NCBI GenBank assembly: GCA_046349155.1 | Contig: JAXMCW010000001.1 | Span: forward strand, 1,736,001-1,800,000 | Direction of reading: 5' to 3' | Source of the DNA: Alsobacter sp046349155 | GTDB lineage: Bacteria > Pseudomonadota > Alphaproteobacteria > Rhizobiales > Beijerinckiaceae | DNA: 64,000 nt | Shown here: piece after piece, positions 9,887 through 18,526 of the stretch | Layout: each line of letters begins with the position of its first letter | Numbering within the stretch: position 1 is the first letter of the stretch | Made by a program: the position numbers and the translations under genes | Notes under the pieces: model-generated | Database searches by the model: none | What the model was told of the DNA's origin: nothing | What the model saw: the letters and a program-made list of their open reading frames with translations, nothing else

Positions 9887-10980
9887 GACGGGTACCTCTC
9901 ATCGGCCAAGACGACAGCCAGAAGCTGTAGGGTTGAGGGGTAGTACGGGTCCTTCGGCGCCGGCTCGACGAGCTGGGCGGGGATCTTGCGGCCCTCCTTC
10001 ACACATCGTGCGAGCGCGGCCACGGTCTTGAAGCCCCGCCCGCCGAACGTGCTCTGGGCGCTGCCGGTCCTGACCTCGATGACGAAGGGGCCGACGTCGC
10101 CTTCCTCGCTCCAGAGGCGTGCGAACGGGGCGATCGAGGCCGCCGTCACGCCCTCGGCCCAGGCCAGGTAGAGAGGGATGCGGATAGCGTTGTAGGAAAA
10201 CTCGGCCGGAAATCCGTCGGCCGGCCGTGCCGGCGTGTTGCGGAGCGACACCCAGTCCGTGGGCAACCGGAGCGGCCCGAAGCGCGCTTCCCTCAGCAGG
10301 GCCAACCCGGACGCCCTGAGGCCGGACCAGTCGACCTCGGGCACGAGCGGACGCAGCGCGTCGAAGGCGGGGAAGACCCAGTAGGACGGGTTCACGACGG
10401 GACCGTCCGGCCGATCCTGTGCCGAGAACCCCGCGCCACCAGGCAGCAGCACCGTGCCGAGGACGGTCTGCGCCGTCATCGTGGTGGCGATGGTTCGCGC
10501 CATGCCCTGGGCCGCCTGCGTGTAGCCCTCGTCGTTCCAGCGGCGTCCGGCCTCGGCCAGCGCCCAGGCGATCAGGAGGTCACCGTCGGTGGCGTTGTTA
10601 AGGTCGTCCACGTGCGGCTCGTGCGAGGGCCGCCACCGCCAGGCGGCGAGGCCATCAGGACGGATGCAGAGCTCGCGGCGGGTCCAGGTCCAGATCCGCT
10701 CGAACGTCGCCCGGTCGTCGAAGGACGCCGCGAGGAGCATGGCGTATCCTTGCCCTTCGCTGTGGGATATGAACCCGTTGGCGTCGTCGATCACGCGACC
10801 CGAGGAGGTCACGAACCGATCCCGGTAGGTCGTCCAGAGCGCGGCGCGGGCGATGCCGGGCGGACGCAGGGCGGGCGGGCGCTGCGACGAAACCTCGCCG
10901 GCCCTGGTCGGCGCGGCAGGCGGCCCCGCCAGGACGGGGTCGGCGGCCAGAAGGCTCAAGACAGCGAGGGCTGCCCTCAT
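9877..10980 (-). CDS. bcsZ: Periplasmic endo-1,4-beta-glucanase of the cellulose operon (GH8)
   Basis: A 367-residue glycoside hydrolase family 8 enzyme. It has a short signal peptide (MRAALAVLSLLAADPVLAG) and then SHSEGQGYAMLLAASFDD, which contains the family's general-acid glutamate. HVDDLNNATDGDLLIAWAL follows, then the substrate-cleft segment NPSYWVFPAFDAL. The role is to trim or untangle nascent glucan chains in the periplasm during cellulose export. The start ATG (complement of 10978-10980) overlaps the bcsB stop as ATGA, showing translational coupling. Length and order fit BcsZ of alphaproteobacterial bcs operons. Confidence 0.9.
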   Translation of the reverse strand: MRAALAVLSLLAADPVLAGPPAAPTRAGEVSSQRPPALRPPGIARAALWTTYRDRFVTSSGRVIDDANGFISHSEGQGYAMLLAASFDDRATFERIWTWTRRELCIRPDGLAAWRWRPSHEPHVDDLNNATDGDLLIAWALAEAGRRWNDEGYTQAAQGMARTIATTMTAQTVLGTVLLPGGAGFSAQDRPDGPVVNPSYWVFPAFDALRPLVPEVDWSGLRASGLALLREARFGPLRLPTDWVSLRNTPARPADGFPAEFSYNAIRIPLYLAWAEGVTAASIAPFARLWSEEGDVGPFVIEVRTGSAQSTFGGRGFKTVAALARCVKEGRKIPAQLVEPAPKDPYYPSTLQLLAVVLADERYPSCV

Positions 10981-13238
10981 GTCCTCACCCCGAGGCGGCG
11001 GACGATGATGTGCGTCGAGAGACCGAGAAGGAAGCACGCGGCAAGGATGAGGGCGACGTAGGAGAAGGGGCTGTTGGAGAACATCGCCGCCGCCACGTAG
11101 CGCGCCTGGGAGAGGGAAGGGCTCTGCGTGATGACGAACCGGCGATGGTCCGGCGACACCACGGTCATGGCGCCGCTCTCGGGCGTGAACGCCGCCGCCT
11201 CGCCGTGCAGACGGTCGAACGAGGAACTGCGCACCAGCCCGTCGAGGCCCGTCAGCACCGAGCCGGCGTCGTCGCCCGTCACGATCATCCAGGGACCGCC
11301 GAGGTCGCCAGAGGAGTCGCCGCGAAGCTGCGTGGCGAGGAGGTCGCCCGCGGACCAAGCGATGGGCCGCTGCGGCTCCCGTTCGGCTCCGAACGGCAGG
11401 GAGACCATCGTGCGGACGAGACCCGTGGCGCGGGCGCGCAGGTCCGTCATCCAGCCTTGCTTTGCCGTCTGCGCCCCGGGGGCCTGCGGCGGGGCGAGGG
11501 CGGTGCCTTCGCCCGGGGCGCCCAGGCCGGCGGCCGGCGCATCGGCCCGCACGAAGCGCGTCTGCAACTGCCGCTGCGCCTGATGCGGCAGGGCGCCGAT
11601 ATCGGCGATGATGATGCCAGCCCCCTCGCCGGCCGCCGGGGACCCGATCCGCAGGTTGAAATCGAGCGGCGCCTTGGCTTGCCGGGCCATGTTGGCCACC
11701 AATGTCGCCGCCGCGCCGAGCCATGGCGACGAACCTTCCGCCACATAGACGGAGGGTCGATGGCCGCCGGCTCCGAAGGGGAAGCCTCCCGCGAGCGGCC
11801 CTGCGATCTCCGGAACGGTCGGGAGCTCCGCCAGCGTGTCGAAGGCGATGTCGCTCGACGCCTTCAGCACCAGGCGAGCGCCGCGGGACACAAGCGTGTC
11901 GCACTGGGTGTCCGCCTGAGACTGCAGCCGCGCCTCGATCAGCACATCGTTGGCGCCCGGGTGGAAGAGCCGAAGCGGGAGGCGCACGGGCTGGCGCCTG
12001 TTCTCGCCGCCGCCTTCCGGCAGGGGCAGCGAGATGGACGGTGACGAATTGACCCGGATCGAGACCTCGCTGCCAGGCAGCAGCCCACCGGCGGTCGACG
12101 CATCGAGGGTGAAATAGGCCGCACCATAGTCGCCCACCAGGAAGTTCCCGGGCAGCCTGAGGCGCAGGGACTGGCGGAAGAGCCGGCCGTCAAAGGCGAC
12201 GTCGCTTTGCCCGAGATCGGCGAGGCTGAGGCGTCCGCCCCGCGGAACGGATGCGCCGTTCACGTTGGCCAGGCTGCGCAGGCCCTCCTGCGACCCCTTC
12301 TCCAGCGCGCGGCGGAGATAAGCCTCGAGCTGGGCGGCCTGGGCACGAAGGTCGCTCGTTCCCCGGCCCTTCACCAGAAGGACCACCCTCTCGCCGGCTC
12401 GGCGGTCGAGTTCCAGGCCCGGAAGCTCGCCAGCTGCGCCTGGTCCGTCGGCAAACGCGATGTCGAGGCCCGGTCCGCTGCCTTCCTCGCTCGACAGATC
12501 GACCAAGGGCCGCACGAGGCCTGCGCCGCGGACGACCGCCTGCACGAGGTCGATGCCGCCCTTGACCGTATCGGGGTCGCTGCCCTCCCCAAGCCGCAGG
12601 CGGATCCGGGTGGCGCCGTCGGAGTCGACGGGCAGCGCAGGGAGGTCGGCGATGCGCCGGATGGCCGAGCCGCTCGCGCCGGGCACCACGAAGCCGCTCT
12701 CCGCGCCCGAGATCCGCGTCCACAACTCGTAGGTCGCGTCGATGCCGCAATCGACGCGGTGGCGCTGGTTGACCACGATCCGCACCGCGTTGAGACCCGG
12801 CGACAGGAGCCCTGGCGGCACCGCAACGGAGATCGCCTTGCTGCGGCCGGGCGAGTCGAGGGGCGCCGTCGCGATGTCGCGGCCGTTCACCGAGACGGTG
12901 ATTTGGGACCGGCGCGGCAACACCGAGACGGCGTTTTCCAGCGTCAGCCGCAACGTGACGGGACGGGCAAGCTCGGCCTGGGTGAAGAAGACCGGCCAAT
13001 CGCGGGCGACGTACTCGCCCTCGAACGTGAGGTCGGAAGGTCCGGCGGGAAGGGGACGGAGCCTGGCCGCGGGCGTGGCCGCCGCCGGCCCGGCCGTCGG
13101 GGCCAGCGCGGGCCGTGGCTCGTGCTGCGAGAAAGCCTGCCCCTGGGCCATCTGGGCCGCAGTGGGAGCGACCTGGAGGGCCGCGAGGATGGCAGCCAGG
13201 ACGCTGACGCGCGACCAGGTGTTCAGCTTGGTGGCCAT
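10977..13238 (-). CDS. bcsB: Cellulose synthase periplasmic subunit
   Basis: A 753-residue protein with an N-terminal signal (RVSVLAAILAALQVAPTAA). Long beta-rich carbohydrate-binding and flavodoxin-like domains follow, and a single C-terminal transmembrane helix (FSYVALILAACFLLGLST) ends near the C-terminus. Family landmarks include LTFEGEYVARDWPVFFTQAE near residue 75, GLNAVRIVVNQRHRVDCGID near 165 and PVRLPLRLFHPGANDVLIEA near 420. BcsB binds the emerging glucan and its C-terminal helix contacts BcsA. ATG 13238 was chosen because it starts the signal peptide; the frame is open 39 codons further upstream without family similarity. It starts 19 bp after the bcsA stop and ends in an ATGA overlap with bcsZ. 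Confidence 0.92.
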   Translation of the reverse strand: MATKLNTWSRVSVLAAILAALQVAPTAAQMAQGQAFSQHEPRPALAPTAGPAAATPAARLRPLPAGPSDLTFEGEYVARDWPVFFTQAELARPVTLRLTLENAVSVLPRRSQITVSVNGRDIATAPLDSPGRSKAISVAVPPGLLSPGLNAVRIVVNQRHRVDCGIDATYELWTRISGAESGFVVPGASGSAIRRIADLPALPVDSDGATRIRLRLGEGSDPDTVKGGIDLVQAVVRGAGLVRPLVDLSSEEGSGPGLDIAFADGPGAAGELPGLELDRRAGERVVLLVKGRGTSDLRAQAAQLEAYLRRALEKGSQEGLRSLANVNGASVPRGGRLSLADLGQSDVAFDGRLFRQSLRLRLPGNFLVGDYGAAYFTLDASTAGGLLPGSEVSIRVNSSPSISLPLPEGGGENRRQPVRLPLRLFHPGANDVLIEARLQSQADTQCDTLVSRGARLVLKASSDIAFDTLAELPTVPEIAGPLAGGFPFGAGGHRPSVYVAEGSSPWLGAAATLVANMARQAKAPLDFNLRIGSPAAGEGAGIIIADIGALPHQAQRQLQTRFVRADAPAAGLGAPGEGTALAPPQAPGAQTAKQGWMTDLRARATGLVRTMVSLPFGAEREPQRPIAWSAGDLLATQLRGDSSGDLGGPWMIVTGDDAGSVLTGLDGLVRSSSFDRLHGEAAAFTPESGAMTVVSPDHRRFVITQSPSLSQARYVAAAMFSNSPFSYVALILAACFLLGLSTHIIVRRLGVRT

Positions 13239-13257
13239 GTCCGGTCTCGGGTGGGTG

Positions 13258-15465
13258 TCAATCGGAAGAGGGGACGGGGCGGGCGAGCGAGGCGGGCGCC
13301 GGCTTTCGCTCGCGCACGCGCCGGAACAAGGCGAACCGGGCTCCTCGCAGGGCATGGCTTGCGCCCCAGGCGAGAAACCGAAAACTGGCCTGCAACACGC
13401 CCTGCGGGCGTTCGCGACGCTTCAGGCGGGCCTCGCGCAGGCCGGACATGTCAAAGAACATGAGGTCGGCCACGAGCCTGTAGCGCGCCGCGGAGTGGTC
13501 GTTGAACGCCGTCCCGTGGAGCGTGCCCTGCGCGTCCTGGCGCGAGCCCGTGAGCTGGATCGGGACGTCGATCAGCGCTCCGTCGCCGTGACGGGGAAGC
13601 CGGAGCAGGGCGGATCGCCGCACGTCCGGGATGGGCGCTTCGCCGGGAACGCTGCGCAGCCCGGTGCCCGAGAATGAGACGTCGTCGATCAGCACGGGTA
13701 TGTGCCCCTCGTCGATGTAAAGCCAGGCCTCGCGCTGCGCTGGCACGCGCTGGTTGCCGCGGCGCTCCCGCTTTTCCGACACGACCCCCAGCCCGGCCCC
13801 GGCCAGGACCAGATTGAAGCCGTTCCAGATGGCGATCACGAGCAGCAGGTCTCGCGACGCGGGCTCGTGGATGTATCGCTGAACGATCACCGCCATGGCG
13901 GCAGCGAGCACGGTGAATACCGCCACGTAGGGCCATGCGAGCGGGGAGAGGTGATCCTCCAGCAGCGTGACGCCCTTCTTGGTCACGTTGAACTGCGGCG
14001 CACGCGGGTTGACGATGACGCCTGCGATGGAGCGGATGAGGTAGATCGACTGGACGTACTCGTAGAGCTCCGAGATCCAGGGCCAGCGGACGCGATTGTA
14101 GAGGTAGCTCTGTGTCAGGATCGCCGAAATCATGTAGATCATCGTGAAGGCGATGAATTCCTGCTGATCTGCGATGAATATTCGCATATCGAAGAAGATG
14201 TAGAGAAGCGGCGCGAACAGGAAGATCAGCCTGTTCACCGGGAACAGCCAGAACAGGGTGCTCGAGCCATAGCAGAGGCGCTGCGCGAAACTCAGGCCCG
14301 GCTTGACCAGCGGTGTCTTCAGCAGAAGGATCTGCATCATTCCTGTGCACCAGCGGGACCGCTGGCCGATGAAGGATTCAAGTGTCTCCGGTTGCAGGCC
14401 GGCGATCATCGGCCGATCGACATACAGGCTGTGCCAGCCCCTGGCGTGCAGTTCCAGGGCCGTCTCGGCGTCCTCGGTGATGGACTCCCCGCTGAACCCC
14501 CCGACCTCGGCGAGAGCAGCCCGTCGCAGCACGGCCGCCGAACCGCAGAAGAAGGCCGAGTTCCACTTGTCGAGCCCGCGCTGGATCGTGCCGTAGAACA
14601 TCTCGTTCTCGGACGGCATCGACTCGAAAGTGCCGAGGTTGCGCTCGATGGGGTCCGGGTTGAGGAAGAAGTGCGGTGTCTGGACGAGAAAGAGCCGCTT
14701 GTCGCGCAGGAAGTGCCCGACCGTCTGCTGCAGGAACTCCCGCGCGGGAGCGTGGTCGGCATCGAACACGACGACGAGGTCGCCGTCCGTCCGGGCGAGC
14801 GCCGCGTTCAGGTTGCCCGCCTTGGCATGCCCGTTCCGGGCTCGCGTGAGGTAGGTAGCTCCGAGTTCGGCGCAGAGCGCCTGGAGTTCGTCCCGGCGCC
14901 GGCGAGCGGCGTGAGCCTTGACCGCATCCTGCTGCTCGCACTTCTCGTCCGTTCCCCCGTCGTCCAGCAGATAGACGCGAAAGCGCGCAGCCGGGTAATC
15001 CATCTGCAGCGCCGCGGAAAGGGTCACGCCGAGAAGGTCGGCATCCTCGTTATAGGTCGGGACGAAGACATCCACGGTGGGCGCGTCGTCGCCCTCGACG
15101 CGCGGCGCGTCCTCGCGGTCGAGGGGGTCCAGGACGACGAAGAGGCTGAGGGCCAGCATGGCCACGCAATAGAGTTCGGCCGCCATCAGGATCACGGCCG
15201 GGATGAAGTTCATCAGGTCGTCGGCGGGCGGAATGGTGCTGCTCAGCCGCCAGTAGATGTAGCGCCCGATGATGGCGCTCCCGAGCGCGAAGAAGACGGT
15301 GCGCCACGTCCCTTTCAGGTCGAAGAACCGGATGACCATCATCACCGCGACGAGCGAGGCACCGATCGCCGTTTGCGCCTCGACCGAGACAGGAAGCGCC
15401 AAAAGCGTCAAGAAAAGCAGGGACGATACGGTCCACGCTGCGATGGCATAGCCCTTCTTGCCCAT
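13258..15465 (-). CDS. bcsA: Cellulose synthase catalytic subunit with PilZ domain
   Basis: A 735-residue family-2 processive glycosyltransferase that polymerises UDP-glucose into beta-1,4-glucan at the inner membrane. Membrane segments flank a cytosolic domain with the expected motifs: DD at 168-169, DAD at 235-237, TED at 330-332 (catalytic base) and QRSRW at 368-372. The C-terminal PilZ domain has RGNQR (569-573) and DVSFSG (595-600), the two c-di-GMP-binding elements. Synthesis is therefore very probably switched on by c-di-GMP. The start MGKKGYAIAAW is preceded by AAAGGAGC, a strong ribosome binding site. It is the first gene of the bcs operon; about 400 bp upstream is free for a promoter. 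Confidence 0.95.
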   Translation of the reverse strand: MGKKGYAIAAWTVSSLLFLTLLALPVSVEAQTAIGASLVAVMMVIRFFDLKGTWRTVFFALGSAIIGRYIYWRLSSTIPPADDLMNFIPAVILMAAELYCVAMLALSLFVVLDPLDREDAPRVEGDDAPTVDVFVPTYNEDADLLGVTLSAALQMDYPAARFRVYLLDDGGTDEKCEQQDAVKAHAARRRRDELQALCAELGATYLTRARNGHAKAGNLNAALARTDGDLVVVFDADHAPAREFLQQTVGHFLRDKRLFLVQTPHFFLNPDPIERNLGTFESMPSENEMFYGTIQRGLDKWNSAFFCGSAAVLRRAALAEVGGFSGESITEDAETALELHARGWHSLYVDRPMIAGLQPETLESFIGQRSRWCTGMMQILLLKTPLVKPGLSFAQRLCYGSSTLFWLFPVNRLIFLFAPLLYIFFDMRIFIADQQEFIAFTMIYMISAILTQSYLYNRVRWPWISELYEYVQSIYLIRSIAGVIVNPRAPQFNVTKKGVTLLEDHLSPLAWPYVAVFTVLAAAMAVIVQRYIHEPASRDLLLVIAIWNGFNLVLAGAGLGVVSEKRERRGNQRVPAQREAWLYIDEGHIPVLIDDVSFSGTGLRSVPGEAPIPDVRRSALLRLPRHGDGALIDVPIQLTGSRQDAQGTLHGTAFNDHSAARYRLVADLMFFDMSGLREARLKRRERPQGVLQASFRFLAWGASHALRGARFALFRRVRERKPAPASLARPVPSSD

Positions 15466-15872
15466 TTCCGCTCCTTTTTGCCCGTACCGGCAAAGAGAGG
15501 CGGCAATCCTGAATCACGTCTTAAACGGAATATTGCTGCGACGCACAACCTAGAGTTGAGTAAAAAGATGACAAATCATGGTCAATGATCGATAGGGGCA
15601 GTCCATCAAAGCTTATCTATTGTGGCTCGATATTGCGCTTGCTGCATGAGCCTTGGGCAGCTCTCAGGTCGGCTGCTTGCGGGGCGTTTCGCCGTGGCCG
15701 GCTGGTCAATGGCCCGGATGGCCGGATCTCCCGTCGCGCCCAACCAGCCAGGACCGGCCGCTCAACGGCGAGCCAGCACCACCTGATCGCAACCCGGCGG
15801 ACGTCCGGCCATCGTGGACGGCCAGCCCGGACGGGATCGCCAGTACCCGACGCTGCTCTTCAGGGGTCTGGC
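15466..15872. other. Intergenic region upstream of bcsA
   Basis: These 407 bp separate the end of the anti-sigma gene from bcsA, both on the minus strand. The part nearest bcsA (15490-15610) is AT-richer than the surroundings and is the likely bcsA promoter region. I see no recognisable operator, RNA gene or coding remnant; open frames here have arginine/proline-rich shadow composition. Confidence 0.5.
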
Positions 15873-16676
15873 CTAGCCGGCGCCGGGCCCGTGTTCGAAA
15901 TGCTCGAAGGCGGCTTCGGCGAGGCCTCGCAGCGTGTCCTGCGGCAGGTCCCCCGCCATCACGTAGGCGCAGTCGTCATCCGTCCACAGGTAGGCCGCGA
16001 GCCCGCCCGAACCCGCCTTTTCGAGCGGCCTGTCCCCCGGTTCCCCGGCCTTTACGTAGAGGGCCGCCCATTCGCCGCGCGCCGACGTATAGAGGATCAC
16101 GACAGCCCGCCCCTGTGCTGACGGCACGATGCGGCCGCCGACCAGGCTGAAGCCGAGCGCGGCGAGGTCGGGCGGCGGCGCCTTCCTGCCGAGGCCCCGC
16201 GACATCAGCGCCGCGAGATCGCGAGGGCGGTCCGCGGCGATCTCGACCGGGAAGCGCGGATCGGCGCTGAAGGTCCGATAGCTCGTCACCGCATCGCTCA
16301 CGATGGCCTGCAGCCGCGCCGGATGGCTGCGTGCGTCGAGGAGCGTGCGCAGGCTATGCCCACCCCAACCCGAGGCGAAACCCAGCCCCAGGACAAGGCA
16401 GGCGGCGGCGGCCAGCCGAAGCCGCGTCCGGCGTCGCGCCTCGACGGACCGGCGGATCTCGGCGAAGGAGAGCCGCTGGGGGACCGGTTCGAACAGCACC
16501 GCCTCGAGGCGCGCCCGAAGCAGGTCCCGGTCGCGGGCGACCTGGGAGAGCCATGCCTGCCGCTCCGGCGAGGCGGCGAGCCTCGCCTTCAACTCGGCGG
16601 CTTCGGCCTCGTTGAGTTCGCCATCGAGGAGCTTTTGCCACTCGACCTCGCGCGGGGCATCGTCGCGGGCCGTCAT
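15873..16676 (-). CDS. Membrane anti-sigma factor
   Basis: A 267-residue protein. The N-terminal cytoplasmic part (REVEWQKLLDGELNEAEAAE) resembles anti-sigma domains with LLDGEL. One transmembrane helix lies near residues 88-108 (LRLAAAACLVLGLGFASGWG) and is followed by a periplasmic domain of about 150 residues. The ATG overlaps the sigma-factor stop as ATGA, so the pair is translationally coupled. No zinc-binding H-x3-C-x2-C motif is visible, so this is not a ZAS-type anti-sigma. Expected role: hold the ECF sigma at the membrane until an envelope signal releases it. The signal is unknown. Confidence 0.8.
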   Translation of the reverse strand: MTARDDAPREVEWQKLLDGELNEAEAAELKARLAASPERQAWLSQVARDRDLLRARLEAVLFEPVPQRLSFAEIRRSVEARRRTRLRLAAAACLVLGLGFASGWGGHSLRTLLDARSHPARLQAIVSDAVTSYRTFSADPRFPVEIAADRPRDLAALMSRGLGRKAPPPDLAALGFSLVGGRIVPSAQGRAVVILYTSARGEWAALYVKAGEPGDRPLEKAGSGGLAAYLWTDDDCAYVMAGDLPQDTLRGLAEAAFEHFEHGPGAG

Positions 16677-17179
16677 TTCACTCTCCGCAGCGCAGGCCGG
16701 CCGGGGACGTCCAGGAGCCGGCGAAACATCACGCGCCCTCGATGAAGCCTCGACATCACCGTGCCCTCGGGACAGCCGAGGATGCGGGCGGCCTCGCCAT
16801 AGGAGAACCCTTCGACCCCGACCAGCAGAAGGACGGACCGGTAGTCAGGCGGAAGGTCCTGCAGCAGCCGCAGCATGTCGCGGCAGGCCAGGTCGTCTTC
16901 CTGCCGGGCCTGAAGGGGAAGCACGGCTTCGTCGAGAGCCACCATCGTCCCGCGGCGCGAGCGCCGGCGCGTCTGATCCACGAACTGGTTGTGCATGATG
17001 CTGAAGAGCCAGGGGCGCACGGGCTCTGAGGATCGCCGTTGGCGCCAACGCGAGAGAACGCGCTCGAGGCAATCCTGTACAAGATCGTCCGCCTCGGCGG
17101 GATCCCGGACGAGGGCCCGGGCATAGCGGCGAAGCGAGGGGATCTCGGCTTCGATGAGATCCTCCTCGTCCTGTGTCAT
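16673..17179 (-). CDS. ECF-family RNA polymerase sigma factor
   Basis: A 168-residue group IV sigma factor. Region 2 is clear: SLRRYARALVRDPAEADDLV, then QDCLERVLSRW and RPWLFSIMHNQFVDQTRRR. Region 4 contains LPPDYRSVLLLVGVEGFSYG, then EAARILGCPEGTVMSRLHRG. ATG 17179 (MTQDEED) overlaps the DoxX stop as ATGA; the open frame continues upstream only as out-of-frame DoxX sequence. The next gene, also overlapping, is its anti-sigma factor. Autoregulation through the promoter at 18410-18436 is likely. Confidence 0.9.
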   Translation of the reverse strand: MTQDEEDLIEAEIPSLRRYARALVRDPAEADDLVQDCLERVLSRWRQRRSSEPVRPWLFSIMHNQFVDQTRRRSRRGTMVALDEAVLPLQARQEDDLACRDMLRLLQDLPPDYRSVLLLVGVEGFSYGEAARILGCPEGTVMSRLHRGRVMFRRLLDVPGRPALRRVK

Positions 17180-17625
17180 CCCGATCTCCCTTGGCTCGCG
17201 AGCTCGCCGGCAAGGCTTGTCAGAAGGGCTCCCGCCAGCGCTAGGTTCTTGAAGAAGTGGAACCCAGCATCGGTCACGTCGACGCCGTTGAGCAACCAGT
17301 CTGTGTGGAACAGGAGGGCCGTCGCGACGCAATAGGCCGCCAGGGCCGCCGTCGCAAAGGCCCGCGTGCGGGGCACGAAGAGCAGGATGGGCGCCGCGAT
17401 CTCGAAGGTCATCGCCGCCCCGGCGACCACGGAGGGGAGAGGAAGGCCGCGCCCCGCGACCACGTCGACCGCGTCGGGCCAGTGCGTGGCCATGTCGAAC
17501 CATCCGCTATAGACGAAGAGGCCCGCGATCAGCATGCGTCCGACCGTGTCGATGACAGACGCCAAACCCGCTGCGTTCTGCTCGGCGGAGCGCCGCGGGG
17601 TCGCCAGGACAGGAACGCGGCTCAC
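17176..17625 (-). CDS. DoxX-family membrane protein
   Basis: A 149-residue polytopic protein with four hydrophobic segments. DoxX features include RMLIAGLFVYSGWFDMATHW, then LPLPSVVAGAAMTFEIAAPI, then ATALLFHTDWLLNGVDVTDA and FHFFKNLALAGALL. The start is GTG (complement of 17623-17625). It overlaps the TGA of the upstream TPR gene as GTGA, which fixes the start. DoxX proteins are often tied to redox or envelope stress, but the reaction is poorly defined. Its placement between a secreted TPR protein and an ECF sigma/anti-sigma pair suggests it is part of the sensory or effector output of that system. Confidence 0.85.
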   Translation of the reverse strand: MSRVPVLATPRRSAEQNAAGLASVIDTVGRMLIAGLFVYSGWFDMATHWPDAVDVVAGRGLPLPSVVAGAAMTFEIAAPILLFVPRTRAFATAALAAYCVATALLFHTDWLLNGVDVTDAGFHFFKNLALAGALLTSLAGELASQGRSG

Positions 17626-18377
17626 TCTGGCACTCCCGTCCTGATCGCCTCGTCGAGGTCTTCGAACTGCTCGCAATCCCGTCCGCATAGCCGTTCGACA
17701 AGCGCGAGTTCCGCGCGGGCCCGTTCGAGGTCGCCGCGGGTCATGAAGGCTTCGCCCCTGTATTCGTGCGTGTTCACGTTGTCGGGATCGATGGCGAGCG
17801 CCTTGTCGTAGAGCGCCATGCCGTCCTCGTAGCGGCCGAGCTTGCGCGTGGCGTAGCCCCGCATCGTCCACACCATGGAGTCGTCGGTCGTCTCGATGGC
17901 GTCGAGGATCGGCAGGGCCTCGGCATAGGCGCCGGCCAGCGCCAGCGCGCGGCCCTGCCTGTAGAGATCCCGGTCGGGCATGATGCCCGCCTTCACCTTG
18001 AAGCAGGACCCGTCTTTCAGAACCGTCCCGGGAGGGCAGGTGGGTACAGCCTTCTGCCCCGTGCGGCCTTGGCCCGCGGCCGGCGGGGTTGACTTGAACA
18101 GGCCGAACAGGCCGAACAGGCCGTCGGAGACCTCGCCGCCGCGTCCGCCACCGCCGCCGCCGGCATTCCCGCCGCCTCCGCCCGCCCCGGCATTTCCCCC
18201 GCCTCCGCCCGCTCCGGTGCCTCCGCCACCTCCGGCGCCGGCGTTCCCGCCGCCGCCCCCGGCGGCGTTGGCGGGCAGGGCCGTCACGAGACAGAGCAGG
18301 CCTATGGCCGCCGCGAGGCCGAGGAGCCCGGGCCCCGAACGGAGAACGGGAACGGTTTCACGAGATGCATGGGACAT
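17622..18377 (-). CDS. Exported glycine-rich TPR protein, first gene of the ECF operon
   Basis: A 251-residue protein with a signal peptide (LGLAAAIGLLCLVTALPANA). Residues 40-80 are an almost pure Gly/Ala stretch of GGGGG-NAGA type. DGLFGLFGLFKS follows, then a CPPGTVLKDGSCFKV segment with two cysteines. Two or three TPR-like repeats fill the C-terminal half (DLYRQGRALALAGAYAEALP, MALYDKALAIDPDN). It probably works in the periplasm, with the Gly-rich part as a flexible linker. The ATG at 18377 has GGAGG six bases upstream. It opens the coupled operon to DoxX, sigma and anti-sigma, and may be the sensed component or a protein-interaction scaffold. No known family name can be given. Confidence 0.75.
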   Translation of the reverse strand: MSHASRETVPVLRSGPGLLGLAAAIGLLCLVTALPANAAGGGGGNAGAGGGGGTGAGGGGGNAGAGGGGGNAGGGGGGRGGEVSDGLFGLFGLFKSTPPAAGQGRTGQKAVPTCPPGTVLKDGSCFKVKAGIMPDRDLYRQGRALALAGAYAEALPILDAIETTDDSMVWTMRGYATRKLGRYEDGMALYDKALAIDPDNVNTHEYRGEAFMTRGDLERARAELALVERLCGRDCEQFEDLDEAIRTGVPE

Positions 18378-18409
18378 GGCAGCCTCCGAAATGCGTCCTG
18401 TCAGGGATG

Positions 18410-18436
18410 GACGCTGCCGAAAGGCGATTTATTCCC
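18410..18436 (-). promoter_or_regulatory. Candidate ECF-type promoter of the TPR-DoxX-sigma-anti-sigma operon
   Basis: On the minus strand a GGGAAT element (complement of 18431-18436) is followed after 17 bases by CGTC (complement of 18410-18413). GGAA-type -35 and CGTC-type -10 boxes with 16-17 bp spacing are the usual layout of ECF sigma promoters. The -10 lies 32 bp upstream of the start codon at 18377. This is consistent with positive autoregulation by the ECF sigma encoded two genes downstream. Confidence 0.55.
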
Positions 18437-18526
18437 GACCTTCGGCGGGCTGCCATTCGGCCGGACCGGCCGGCCGCCTCCGGCGGGTTTCGGCGGCCTG
18501 GCGTGACGTCAGGCCGGCCCCGTGCG

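Noticed and set aside
10981..11904. N-terminal extension of bcsZ over 300 codons
   Set aside because: It is the shifted frame of bcsB. The ATGA overlap at 10977-10980 and the signal peptide fix the start at 10980.
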